In this document: piece after piece, positions 7,484 through 15,808 of the stretch
How positions within the stretch are numbered: the first letter of the stretch is position 1
How the letters are laid out: the number at the start of each line of letters is the position of its first letter
Notes under the pieces: model-generated
The model's input: only the letters and a program-made list of their open reading frames with translations
The model's database searches: none
What the model was told of the DNA's origin: nothing
Source: Cellulophaga lytica DSM 7489
Lineage (GTDB): Bacteria > Bacteroidota > Bacteroidia > Flavobacteriales > Flavobacteriaceae
Assembly (NCBI RefSeq): GCF_000190595.1
Contig: NC_015167.1
Location: forward strand, 2,646,001-2,710,000
DNA length: 64,000 bases
Reading direction: 5' to 3'
Translations under genes and position numbers: made by a program

Positions 7484-10183
7484 ATGAGTAAAATCAATTC
7501 CCACATATTTGATATTGATAAAACAATTTGTAAGAACATTGAGAAATTTGATATTAATGAAAGAGGGTTATTATCTCAAAATATTTTATCTCAACTTAGG
7601 AATTATGTTGAACATATTGCCCTAAAAGTTTTTGAGGATGCACAACAAACAGAATTAAATAATAGCTACGAAAATATCCAGAACGCTATTGAATATATAA
7701 AAGCTAGAGGAGACTTAAAATTTTTATCAAGATTTCATAAACTCTTACAAATTACAGCTTCGCATTATACTCTAAACGAAGAAAGTTCAGAAAGATTAAT
7801 ACTAAAATACTTCGAATACCTTATTAAAATAAAGTCTTTTCTTTACAATACATATAATTTAGATGTTCTTCACAACCTAAAAGATTTTCCAATCCAAACA
7901 GATTCTAACTTAAAAGAATATTATGACAAAATTTCTTCATTAATTAAGCAACCAGAAGGGAATCGAAAAAAAACTAATTACAAAGACAGATATTATATTC
8001 AAAAAATAAAACCTTTTTTTGTAAAAAATGAAATATTCTATGAAGTAACTTTTCGCAGAGCTAATGATTATACTAGCAAATTTGACAGAATAATTGCTTT
8101 TACGAAGCTTGAAATTCTTGGAAATTATGCAGTAAAATTATCAATAAGCACAGATTTTATAGAGATTTTAGATAAAAAAATGCCTATTCAAATCATTGAT
8201 AGTTGGGAGGTTTCAATACGACCTTGTGAAATAGATAATTTCGCAAAAATTTTTGGCGTGAACTCTAAAATTAGTAGTGGTAAGGAACCTTATGAACTAA
8301 TGAAATATTTAACATCCACCGGATTAAATTTAGTAGAGGTTATTAGTTTAAATGATTGGTATTATGAATACGTAAAAAAGACGGTTACTGAAAAAGCTAA
8401 AGCTTCTCGAATATTCCAACTACTGGACAAATGCAGAGAAATGAGTAGAACTAAAAGTGACGGTCATAACCTACTTAGGTATTTACTACTCAAGCTTAAT
8501 AATAAAATAATTAAAAAACAATACACTAATTCTCCTTGTGATTTATTATCAAATCTAAATTTAGAGTTTGGGTGTATTCCTTTTGACCAAATGCCTTTTA
8601 ATTCGGCATTAATTAATCACAATCCTAAATTGAGTGACCTTTTTGCATCTATCAATACTGAAGACAGAAAACACGAAATATTAGCAAGACATATAAAAAA
8701 CAATACAGAACAAAAAGGACAATTATTTACTGCTATCAATGAAATTGAAAACTTTGATAATGTTGAAGAACTTATAAGTCAATGGAATGACAATCTATAT
8801 TGGAAACACAAAAATAGAGGAATAGAAAGTTTTAAAAAAAATGTATTTATCAAAGGCTATGAAGCAGATACTTTTAACATTATAAACAAACTAAAAGAAA
8901 TATCATCTACGGGAATTAAAAATTATAAAAACTCAATAGAATCTTGGCTTAATTCAACTGCTTATAAAATTGATTGTGAAGAAAAAAAGACTGCTCTTAA
9001 AAACTTATTCGAAAGCTCAAAAGTAGCTTTAATTTATGGGGCAGCTGGAACTGGAAAATCAACTATGATTAATCATATTTCAAACTTTTTTGACAAAGAA
9101 AGTAAGTTATATTTGGCAAATACAAATCCTGCAGTTGACAATTTAAAACGTAATATAAAGGTTGCCAATTGTAATTTTAAAACTATAACCAAATTTACTT
9201 GGAGTAAAGAAACTGAATACGATATTTTAATTATAGATGAGTGCAGTACAGTAAGTAATTCGGATATGCTTAAAATACTTAACAAAGCAAAATTCAGGCT
9301 GCTTATTCTTGTTGGAGACGTATTTCAAATAGAATCAATACTTTTTGGTAATTGGTTCAGTCTAATAAAATCTTTTATTCCAGAATCTTCAGTATTTGAA
9401 TTGGAAAAACCTTATAGAAGTAATAATCCAGATTTATTAAGACTTTGGGAAAGAGTAAGAAACATTGAAGACAATATTCTAGAAAGTTTAACGAAAAACG
9501 AATATTCTAAAACACTTGATAATTCAATTTTTCAAAATGCCGAAGAAGACGAAATAATACTTTGTTTGAATTACGATGGGCTTTACGGCATAAACAATAT
9601 AAATTCATTTTTACAAAGCAGTAATTCTAATCAGACATTTATTTGGGGTACTCAAACTTACAAAGTTGAAGACCCAATAATTTTTAACGAATCAGGTCGC
9701 TTTTCACCATTAATTTATAATAACCTAAAAGGTAAAATCTCAGGAATTGAATTACTTGGCGAACAAATACAATTTGACATTGAAGTTAATCTAGTACTTA
9801 ATGAATTTGATACTGAGTGGTATGATTTTGAACTCTTAGATAATTCTGAAAATGGAAATTCTGTAATTCGATTTACTGTCGATAAGTACAAAAGTACTGA
9901 TAATGATGATGACGATTCTAGCAATATTATTCCTTTTCAAGTAGCTTATGCAGTTTCTATCCATAAAGCACAAGGATTAGAATATAATTCTGTAAAAATT
10001 GTGATAACAGATGAAGTTGAAGAGATGATTTCCCATAATATCTTTTATACAGCAATTACAAGAGCAAAAGAAAATCTAAAAATTTATTGGACACCTGAAT
10101 CTGAAAAGAAAATTATAGAAAGTTTTAAAACTAAGTTTAACAAAAAGGACTATGCTTTACTTAAAACAAAGAATAGTCTTTAA
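7484..10183 (+). CDS. SF1 helicase with possible N-terminal HEPN RNase motif
   Basis: 899 residues. The C-terminal half is a superfamily 1 helicase/ATPase. Walker A is GAAGTGKST near residue 518, Walker B is LIIDECSTVS near 583, motif III GDVFQIES and motif IV PYRSNNPD follow, and the RecD/UvrD-type C-terminal motifs KAQGLEY (near 829) and YTAITRAKENL (near 855) close the domain. The N-terminal 450 residues are mostly helical. They include RNYVEH at residues 39-44, which matches the Rx4H pattern with a polar residue after Arg seen in HEPN ribonucleases. A HEPN-helicase fusion would fit an antiphage or RNA-processing role, but the HEPN call rests on one short motif. The gene sits alone in a cassette-like unit with its own 9-bp flanking inverted repeat. 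Confidence 0.8.
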   Translation: MSKINSHIFDIDKTICKNIEKFDINERGLLSQNILSQLRNYVEHIALKVFEDAQQTELNNSYENIQNAIEYIKARGDLKFLSRFHKLLQITASHYTLNEESSERLILKYFEYLIKIKSFLYNTYNLDVLHNLKDFPIQTDSNLKEYYDKISSLIKQPEGNRKKTNYKDRYYIQKIKPFFVKNEIFYEVTFRRANDYTSKFDRIIAFTKLEILGNYAVKLSISTDFIEILDKKMPIQIIDSWEVSIRPCEIDNFAKIFGVNSKISSGKEPYELMKYLTSTGLNLVEVISLNDWYYEYVKKTVTEKAKASRIFQLLDKCREMSRTKSDGHNLLRYLLLKLNNKIIKKQYTNSPCDLLSNLNLEFGCIPFDQMPFNSALINHNPKLSDLFASINTEDRKHEILARHIKNNTEQKGQLFTAINEIENFDNVEELISQWNDNLYWKHKNRGIESFKKNVFIKGYEADTFNIINKLKEISSTGIKNYKNSIESWLNSTAYKIDCEEKKTALKNLFESSKVALIYGAAGTGKSTMINHISNFFDKESKLYLANTNPAVDNLKRNIKVANCNFKTITKFTWSKETEYDILIIDECSTVSNSDMLKILNKAKFRLLILVGDVFQIESILFGNWFSLIKSFIPESSVFELEKPYRSNNPDLLRLWERVRNIEDNILESLTKNEYSKTLDNSIFQNAEEDEIILCLNYDGLYGINNINSFLQSSNSNQTFIWGTQTYKVEDPIIFNESGRFSPLIYNNLKGKISGIELLGEQIQFDIEVNLVLNEFDTEWYDFELLDNSENGNSVIRFTVDKYKSTDNDDDDSSNIIPFQVAYAVSIHKAQGLEYNSVKIVITDEVEEMISHNIFYTAITRAKENLKIYWTPESEKKIIESFKTKFNKKDYALLKTKNSL

Positions 10184-10198
10184 TTAATAAAAAGGCCA

Positions 10199-10372
10199 GT
10201 TGCTAACAATGTATAAAAAACATAGGGCGTTCGTGCTTAATCGAAGGTCTGTGATTATTTCTTGTTTTAGCCTACTTACGAATCCCGATGCGTCGGGACT
10301 AGCGGATTTTTTATTTGCTAAATTAATTCCTTAAACACGCCACTAATCATACAAAAAACGTTGTGCGTAAGC
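10199..10372. repeat. Cassette junction B: 174-bp imperfect inverted-repeat spacer
   Basis: Starts with GTTGCTAACAATGTATAAA and ends with ACAAAAAACGTTGTGCGTAA followed by GC. The arms are imperfectly complementary (for example GGCGT against ACGCC). It contains the hairpin TCCCGA-TGCG-TCGGGA at 10283-10298, a palindrome often scattered through Bacteroidota genomes. The terminal 13 bp, GTTGTGCGTAAGC at 10360-10372, recur inverted with one mismatch at 11339-11351, after the next gene. Confidence 0.55.
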
Positions 10373-10400
10373 TAAAACAGCATCTACAAAATTGAAATAT

Positions 10401-11336
10401 ATGAACAAAACAAGAGTATTTATTTATTCAGTAATATTAATTTTAATAACTAGTTGTGCAACTAGCAAAGCAGTAAAATACTTTAAAGAAGGAAAAACAA
10501 AACAAGAAAACTTTAAAGTTACTTTACCTTTCGAAATTAAAAATGGTTGGATAATTATTCCTGTAGAAATAAATAATAAAAATTATAATTTTCTTTTTGA
10601 TACTGGGACGCCAACTCTTGTGTCAAAAGAACTTGCTAAAAGTTTAAATTTGAAAATTATTGACTCTGTAAATGTTTCTGATGTTTTTAATAAAAAACAA
10701 ACTAATCAATATACCAGAATAGAATCTATTGGAATTGGAAAAATAGATTTTGTTGAAACAGTAGCCTTAATAAATGATTTTAATTCAATACCAATGTGGT
10801 CTTCTCTCAATATTGACGGGTTTATTGGTTCAAGTTTACTGCAACACGCTATTTGGGATATTGATTTTGATAAGAAACAAATTATTATAACTGACAATGA
10901 ATCGAAATTAAGCTTACCTGAAAAAATAATTGAAAATAAATTATTTATTGGTTATGCAGGAATACCTTCTATTGCTTGTAAAATAAATGGTGAAAAAGTT
11001 TGGAATTTTGATGTCGATTTTGGCTATAATGGAGATTTAGTTATACCTTTTTCCGAATTTGAAAAGCAAAAAGAAAATGGACAAATATCAGATTTCACTG
11101 AATCTAAAACAACCGGTTCTATTGGGATTTATGGAAAACACGACAATGCAAGGATATCTTACACAGGAATTATTAATGAATTAGAATTCGGAAATACTAT
11201 TTTAAAAAAACAAAAAGTATATTCAGAGCAATATTTGGGTAGAAGATTTGGTTTAGACTTTTTTAAAAATTATCGAGTAATTCTAAATTGGAATAGTAAA
11301 AAAATAAAGTTAATAGAATATAATAACTCTAAATAA
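10401..11336 (+). CDS. Retropepsin-like aspartic protease lipoprotein
   Basis: 311 residues from the ATG at 10401; a TTG at 10392 would add only three residues before the signal. The N-terminus is a lipoprotein signal (hydrophobic IYSVILILITSC, lipobox Cys near residue 19), so the mature protein is membrane-anchored. FDTGTPTLVSKELAKSLNL near residue 65 is the aspartyl-protease active-site motif (DTG followed by a hydrophobic helix). A second, weaker half contains FDVDFGYNGDLVIPFSEF, where the usual DTG/DSG is replaced. The family is the retropepsin-like proteins common in Bacteroidota; substrates are unknown. The gene is a single cassette flanked by a 13-bp private inverted repeat. Confidence 0.78.
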   Translation: MNKTRVFIYSVILILITSCATSKAVKYFKEGKTKQENFKVTLPFEIKNGWIIIPVEINNKNYNFLFDTGTPTLVSKELAKSLNLKIIDSVNVSDVFNKKQTNQYTRIESIGIGKIDFVETVALINDFNSIPMWSSLNIDGFIGSSLLQHAIWDIDFDKKQIIITDNESKLSLPEKIIENKLFIGYAGIPSIACKINGEKVWNFDVDFGYNGDLVIPFSEFEKQKENGQISDFTESKTTGSIGIYGKHDNARISYTGIINELEFGNTILKKQKVYSEQYLGRRFGLDFFKNYRVILNWNSKKIKLIEYNNSK

Positions 11337-11338
11337 AA

Positions 11339-11588
11339 GCCTACGCACAACAAAGTACTGTGGTAAAAAATAAGTAATAACTAACTAATTTTCAGCTAAA
11401 GTGCTTCTGTAAGAATCATCATATACTAGTTCTGATTTTGCAATAGCAAAGGCTTGTTTTAATAATTTATTGCATATGGCTATTAGCGCTAACTTTTTAA
11501 TTTGACATTTGGCAACTATTCACTTTTTTATCTGCTAATTTTAATTTTAAACACGCAACAAACTATTTTAAAACCCGTTGTATACAGT
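11339..11588. repeat. Cassette junction C: 250-bp spacer with transposase debris
   Basis: Starts with GCCTACGCACAAC (partner of 10360-10372) and ends with GTTGTATACAGT at 11577-11588. The right arm (TTTTAAACACGCAACAAACT, then CCCGTT) is clearly related to the right arm of junction B (TTAAACACGCCACTAAT, then AACGTT). ACTGTATAC at 12025-12033, after the next gene, is a weak inverted partner of its last bases. A dead transposase fragment is inserted in the middle. Confidence 0.45.
11385..11516 (-). pseudogene. IS110-family transposase, C-terminal remnant
   Basis: Reading the minus strand gives about 43 residues ending at a stop: VAKCQIKKLALIAICNKLL, then KQAFAIAKSELVYDDSYRSTL, then AEN. This matches my recollection of the C-terminal end of IS110/IS1111-type transposases in Bacteroidota, in which a K-x-ALIA-x-C/M-NKLL-x-QAFAIAKS helix pair follows the Transposase_20 domain. 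No start, catalytic region or element end is present, so it is a relic. It sits inside cassette junction C. Confidence 0.55.
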
Positions 11589-11601
11589 ATAAAAAATAAA
11601 T

Positions 11602-11991
11602 ATGAAATATACAGATTTTAAGGAGCTTAAAGAAAAACCAGTTGGACTTGCTTGTGATATTCTACAAGGTTATCCGCTAGAGTTTGGAGATTTAACCTAC
11701 AGACTAGATGATTACGATTTATACGAGTGGTTAGAAGAAAATGAAATGGAAGATTTTGACTCAGAATTATTAGAGCGTTATCCAAATTATGAGTCATTAG
11801 GGGCTTTAGATTTAGAGTATGCTTTAGAGGCAAATCCAGAATTTCGTTATGATTCTTATGCCGAATTTGTTTTGTTTGTAGATACAACAAAAAAAGACTT
11901 CCCTGTTGTTATTTTTGATGGTCAAGATATTTTTGCTACCCTTTATGACACTTTTGAGCTGTTTTATGCGTCTTTATATAAAATAACCTAA
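11602..11991 (+). CDS. Hypothetical acidic protein, 129 aa
   Basis: I do not recognise this family. The protein is small, soluble and very acidic (clusters such as RLDDYDLYEWLEENEMEDFDSE), with no signal or membrane segment. The repeated D/E-W/Y pattern and length are reminiscent of immunity or DNA-mimic proteins, but that is only an impression. It begins 13 bp after cassette junction C and is followed by a weak inverted copy of that junction's last bases, so it may be a fourth cassette. Spacing and codon usage look genuine. Confidence 0.65.
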   Translation: MKYTDFKELKEKPVGLACDILQGYPLEFGDLTYRLDDYDLYEWLEENEMEDFDSELLERYPNYESLGALDLEYALEANPEFRYDSYAEFVLFVDTTKKDFPVVIFDGQDIFATLYDTFELFYASLYKIT

Positions 11992-12161
11992 TTAAAAGAC
12001 AATACAATTCCACAGCGAATATAAACTGTATACTTACAAATATAAACCTCCTATACTTTTATAAACTAAATGTACCTATTATTGCTTGGCATTGTGTTAA
12101 TCACAAGGCAATAAGGTTATTAAAGAACCTTGTTTCTATATAATTATTTATAAAATAGGGT

Positions 12162-12587
12162 ATGAGAGAGTCTGATTTAGATATTTTAAAAAAATCACTT
12201 ACTATTATAATAGGTTTTGAAGAGCGTGTAGATTTAGTTAATTCTGCTTCTGAATTTTTAGAAATACATAACAGAAATATACAAATGCTTAAAGATTTGG
12301 GTGTAGAGAGACAATCTGATTTTATAAAAAAAAATATTAGTGATTACCCTAAGCTTAGAGTTTCAGAAATTGAGTTGTTTATATTTAGAAAGAGAAAAGA
12401 AAAAAGTTTTCTGTGGTTTGTTGGCGGCCGTAGATTAGGCTTTGTTTATGATTTAATTAGAACAAGAGGGGTGCTTTTATCTCAAATAAAAAAGAAAGTA
12501 GCTAAAATTAAAGACATCAACCAAAGGATGTACAAGGTTGTAGAAAATCCTATTTTTGAAGAGGTATACCAGAAAACAGGCTATTAA
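12162..12587 (+). CDS. Hypothetical protein, 141 aa
   Basis: I do not recognise this protein. It is 141 residues, basic in its second half (KRKEKSFLWFVGGRRLGFVYD, then IKKKVAKIKDINQR) and mostly helical, without a signal peptide. The 170-bp gap before it contains a possible hairpin around TGCTTGGCATTG/CACAAGGCAATAAGG, but no clear promoter. Isolated orientation and lack of neighbours give no clue to function. The frame is long enough for an AT-rich genome to be credible, though short genes of this kind are less certain. Confidence 0.6.
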   Translation: MRESDLDILKKSLTIIIGFEERVDLVNSASEFLEIHNRNIQMLKDLGVERQSDFIKKNISDYPKLRVSEIELFIFRKRKEKSFLWFVGGRRLGFVYDLIRTRGVLLSQIKKKVAKIKDINQRMYKVVENPIFEEVYQKTGY

Positions 12588-12729
12588 ATATATAAATTAC
12601 AATTAATTTTTTTTGTCTTAGTTATTCTACTTTTTTATACAAATAAGCGCTAAACCCTTACAAATATAAATTACTAGTTTTTTTATTGCATACTTGTTAT
12701 TAAAATTGATATAAATAAAATTTTAAAAA

Positions 12730-13737
12730 ATGAAAAAGCTAACTACGCTACTTGTTTTGCTTGTTGTTACTTCGGGTTTATGTCAACTTCCAAATTTAGA
12801 TTTAAATCAATTTCCGCTTTCAACTTACTTAGAAGCAGAAAATAACTTTCCTGGAGGAAAAATATTAAATTCTGACTATTATACAGTTTCCGATGATTTG
12901 GGATTACTTTCATTTATAAGAAAAGATAGTGACATTGCAGATATAGACATAGTTGCTAGATATGTTTATTATAAAAAAGATAGTCTTATTCTAGAATTAA
13001 TTAATGAGTGGGATGTAGCCAACCACAACAAAAAAATCAATAATAAAAAAGACTTAGAGTTTAGAAAAAATATGCTCAGTTTTTATTTAAGAGGAGAAAA
13101 AGCAATGATAGCTTCTATGGGAGAAGGTACTGTAGAAGGAAATATTCCTTTAGAAATTAATGATAGCACTGCTTATTATAAAAGTACAGTTTGGAATTTA
13201 GAAAACACATTAGTAAAATTAAGCATTACAATGTCTAACAACTACAATAAACAAACAGAAGAGTTTCCTATACACAAATTTGTTGTGAGTATGAGAGCAA
13301 CAAATATAACAGATAGACCTACATATAAAACTAAGCAGTTGATAAAGAGAGATAGAAAAGAAATACCAAATATAGAGCACCCTATTGTAAGTGGTAAAGA
13401 TCCTATTTATATTGGCTGTGAAAAAAGTGTAGATAAAGGAGTTTGTTTGCGTAATAGCGTTAGAAAAAGAATACTAAAAGAATTAGAAGTAGAAAATGTA
13501 GTAATTGAAAATGCTACTTTAAAAGTAAGATTTAGGGTAGAAATAGATGGCAGTATAACTCCTTTTGAAAGAGATATAAAATCAAACAACAAGAAACTAC
13601 AGACAATAGCCTTACAGACTATTATTGGTTTACCTAAAATGATACCTGCTTACTCTAAAAAAATGGACCAAAATGTTACTGCTGGTAATATTTTTTATCT
13701 GGTAATTAAAGACGGTAAAATAGCTAATTTAGAGTAG
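12730..13737 (+). CDS. Secreted protein with TonB C-terminal-like domain
   Basis: 335 residues beginning with a signal peptide (MKKLTTLLVLLVVTSGLCQ). The first 200 residues are unassigned. The segment DPIYIGCEKSVDKGVCLRN near residue 225 matches the PxYPGCE motif that precedes the TonB C-terminal fold in flavobacterial energy-transducer-like proteins. It is followed by LKVRFRVEIDGSITPF and a terminal helix/strand (LPKMIPAYSKKMDQ, then IFYLVIKDGKI) as in that domain. There is no N-terminal membrane anchor or Pro-rich linker, so it is probably a periplasmic or surface relative and not a canonical TonB. A strong terminator and the island boundary follow. Confidence 0.7.
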   Translation: MKKLTTLLVLLVVTSGLCQLPNLDLNQFPLSTYLEAENNFPGGKILNSDYYTVSDDLGLLSFIRKDSDIADIDIVARYVYYKKDSLILELINEWDVANHNKKINNKKDLEFRKNMLSFYLRGEKAMIASMGEGTVEGNIPLEINDSTAYYKSTVWNLENTLVKLSITMSNNYNKQTEEFPIHKFVVSMRATNITDRPTYKTKQLIKRDRKEIPNIEHPIVSGKDPIYIGCEKSVDKGVCLRNSVRKRILKELEVENVVIENATLKVRFRVEIDGSITPFERDIKSNNKKLQTIALQTIIGLPKMIPAYSKKMDQNVTAGNIFYLVIKDGKIANLE

Positions 13738-13809
13738 TGATTTTATTGTTCTACTGTAAAATTTAATTGTTTATTTTTGATTATAAAATGAGGTATTGTA
13801 AAAAGAAAA

Positions 13810-13842
13810 AAGCTTGCTAAATCTAATATTTAGCAAGCTTTT
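13810..13842. terminator. Hairpin terminator left of the island (original tRNA-Arg terminator by inference)
   Basis: AAGCTTGCTAAAT and its inverted copy ATTTAGCAAGCTT with T/A runs on both sides. It abuts the 25-bp att repeat. Before the island inserted, this hairpin would have lain directly downstream of the tRNA-Arg gene, so it was probably that gene's terminator. It can also stop the 12.7-kb gene from the other side. Confidence 0.8.
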
Positions 13843-13867
13843 AGTGACCTCGACAGGATTCAAACCT
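13843..13867 (+). repeat. Island attachment repeat, left copy
   Basis: 25 bp (AGTGACCTCGACAGG followed by ATTCAAACCT) identical to 45485-45509, which is the 3' part of the tRNA-Arg gene in reverse complement. Identity ends abruptly afterwards. A 12-bp subset, GGATTCAAACCT, occurs again at 14001-14012. Confidence 0.85.
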
Positions 13868-14031
13868 TGTCTGTAATTCCTTAGTATTATTGACTTTCTT
13901 AGTTTTTCAATTTGATTACTAACCTAATAGCTACCATTTACATTGAAAGTCTTTATAGTTGTTTGTCTTTCTCAGAAGATCATAAAGATACGAAAATCAA
14001 GGATTCAAACCTATATAAATCATATTAAATA

Positions 14032-14235
14032 CTATGAAATTTGTTCAAGATATTGGTTAACGATTTCCTCTTTAATACCGCTATATTCGGCGAATTCTTC
14101 TGCAGTGATAAATTGGTGTGACTTCTTACCAAAGTGGGTTTTAATGTCATTTAAAAGCTTACGACCGTAGCGTTCACTTCTTCCAGTGATACGCTGTATG
14201 TCTTTTGGGTATATACAAGCTCTTACTATTCTCAT
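14032..14235 (-). CDS. Small putative HTH DNA-binding protein, 67 aa
   Basis: 67 residues, basic. YPKDIQRITGRSERYGRKLL near residues 9-28 looks like a helix-turn-helix (a DIQxxxGxSxxxxxKxL recognition pattern). The second part (FITAEEFAEYSGIKEEIVNQYL) could be a further helical hairpin. Small proteins of this type occur next to the following gene set in Flavobacteriia, to my recollection. It is the leftmost island gene, transcribed toward the att site. Role unknown; regulation of excision or of the divergent genes is possible. Confidence 0.6.
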   Translation of the reverse strand: MRIVRACIYPKDIQRITGRSERYGRKLLNDIKTHFGKKSHQFITAEEFAEYSGIKEEIVNQYLEQIS

Positions 14236-14393
14236 TTTATACTCTATCCATACTTTATCTATACCTCAACTATGGATTGTTTATATGTCTTCTTATGGCA
14301 TAAAACGTATTTTGTGGCACCAATGTATGGCTGTTTTTGATTTCTTTTATAAAACTAGTGTCTTTTGTCTAATAATCAAAAAATTAGAACATT

Positions 14394-15149
14394 ATGGCTA
14401 GACAAACAGGTATTATCAAATTAAAAGGAACTATCGGAGATATTTCTTTTTACAAAAGCGCAGATGGACACCTTGCGCGCTATAAAGGAGGTGTCGATGC
14501 CAATCGTATTGCAAATGATCCTGCGTTTCAGAGAACTCGTGAAAATGGCTCTGAGTTTGGACGTGCTGGAAAAGGAGGTAAAGTGATTCGAAATGCTATC
14601 CGTGTGCTTTTGCAGAACGCAAAAGACAAGCGTGTAGTGAGTCGTTTGACTAAATCTCTTGTAGCAATTACAAAAACTGATACTGTCAATGAGCGTGGTC
14701 TTAGAACCATTGAAGACGGTGATATGGCTACATTGCAAGGCTTTGAATTTAATGCGAATGGAAAGCTAGGCGCAACACTATTTGCTCCTTATACTACATC
14801 TCTTGATCGTACAACTGGAGATGTCGATGTGAGTTTGGCTCCATTTTCACCAACAGTAAGAATTGCAGCTCCAGGAGGTACTACTCACTTTAAGGTAGTA
14901 ATGGGTGCTGCAGAGCTTGATTTTGCCAATGAGACCTCAACTTTTGAGAGTGATGAAACGGCGATTCTTCCTTATGATAGTGCAAATACTGCAGCAATTG
15001 ATTTGAGTGTTGCACTTCCAGCAAACTCAGCGCTTCCAATTTTGCAAGTCGTTGGTATTGAGTTTTATCAAGAAGTAAATGGACAAATGTATCCGTTAAA
15101 AAACGGTGCATTTAATGCACTTGCTGTAGCAAAAGTAGATACTGTCTAA
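14394..15149 (+). CDS. Conserved hypothetical protein, 251 aa
   Basis: I cannot name a domain. The N-terminus (MARQTGIIKLKGTIGDISFY, then KSADGHLARYKGGVD) and the basic R/G-rich segment to residue 80 are followed by a strand-rich half (about residues 115-245). The composition is unusual for its AT-rich setting: Ala/Gly/Thr-rich and of higher GC. The gene ends directly at the start of the DUF5675 gene with no spacing, and the two small membrane proteins follow. The four form an operon that resembles a phage- or secretion-related module. A structural or nucleic-acid-coating role is conceivable but unproven. Confidence 0.65.
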   Translation: MARQTGIIKLKGTIGDISFYKSADGHLARYKGGVDANRIANDPAFQRTRENGSEFGRAGKGGKVIRNAIRVLLQNAKDKRVVSRLTKSLVAITKTDTVNERGLRTIEDGDMATLQGFEFNANGKLGATLFAPYTTSLDRTTGDVDVSLAPFSPTVRIAAPGGTTHFKVVMGAAELDFANETSTFESDETAILPYDSANTAAIDLSVALPANSALPILQVVGIEFYQEVNGQMYPLKNGAFNALAVAKVDTV

Positions 15150-15545
15150 ATGAATGTGTTGTTGCAAAGGACCTATTATAAAGAGGGCACTAATAGTGCT
15201 CTCTTCTATAATGGTCAGTTTTTAGGTTTTGCTATTGAATTACCTTGGTTGAACAATGAAAGAAACGTGTCTTGTATACCTGAAGGCGAATACGAGCTGA
15301 AAGCGAGGTATTCGGTAAAATTTAAGCATCATTTACATCTTACTAATGTAGAAGAGCGTAGTCTTATACTACTGCATCCTGCTAATAACGCGAAGCGTGA
15401 GCTTCGTGGTTGTATAGCTCCTGTAACTAAGTTAACAGGTATAGGAAAAGGAGCTTATTCCAAACCACTGTTTCAAAAATTAGTATCTCTTTGCTATCAA
15501 GCATTTGACAGAAACGAAAACGTATTATTAACTATTAAATATTAA
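15150..15545 (+). CDS. DUF5675-like protein
   Basis: 131 residues. NVSCIPEGEYELKARYSVKF near residues 48-67, LILLHPANNAKRELRGCIAP near 80-99 and the final Phe/Leu-rich helix match the DUF5675 pattern (RNxxCIPEGxY, then IHxGNxxxDxxGC). The conserved His and Cys suggest an enzymatic, perhaps peptidoglycan-related, activity, but the family is uncharacterised. The start codon follows the stop of the upstream gene immediately. Together with the next two holin-like genes it resembles a small lysis-type cassette. Confidence 0.7.
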   Translation: MNVLLQRTYYKEGTNSALFYNGQFLGFAIELPWLNNERNVSCIPEGEYELKARYSVKFKHHLHLTNVEERSLILLHPANNAKRELRGCIAPVTKLTGIGKGAYSKPLFQKLVSLCYQAFDRNENVLLTIKY

Positions 15546-15549
15546 GACA

Positions 15550-15807
15550 ATGAATATTGTAGAACGTTATAAAAAGCCAACGCCTAAGTTTTTCAGAACT
15601 TTGCGTAATATAGGTATCGCATTAGCTACCGCAGGTGGCGCAATTATCGCAGCACCTATTAGTTTGCCAGCTGTTTTGGTAACTGTAGCAACTTATATGA
15701 CTGTTGCCGGAACCGTTGCTACTGCTGTTAGTCAAGCAGTAACAATTGATGAGAAGACAGAGATTCCCAAAATAGACGGAAAAGATTCCGCGTCGAATAT
15801 TAAATAG
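15550..15807 (+). CDS. Small membrane protein, holin-like, 85 aa
   Basis: 85 residues. A short basic N-terminus (MNIVERYKKPTPKFFRTL) precedes two close hydrophobic segments (IGIALATAGGAIIAAP and LPAVLVTVATYMTVAGTVAT) and a charged tail. The size and topology are those of small phage holins or of small inner-membrane components. It lies 4 nt after the DUF5675 gene and 1 nt before the next small gene, so translation is probably coupled. Holin function is inferred from topology and neighbours only. Confidence 0.6.
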   Translation: MNIVERYKKPTPKFFRTLRNIGIALATAGGAIIAAPISLPAVLVTVATYMTVAGTVATAVSQAVTIDEKTEIPKIDGKDSASNIK

Positions 15808-15808
15808 A

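Noticed and set aside
6775..12033. Canonical integron cassette array
   Set aside because: The end sequences do not match GTTRRRY/RYYYAAC and no IntI-type integrase is in the window; described instead as cassette-like.
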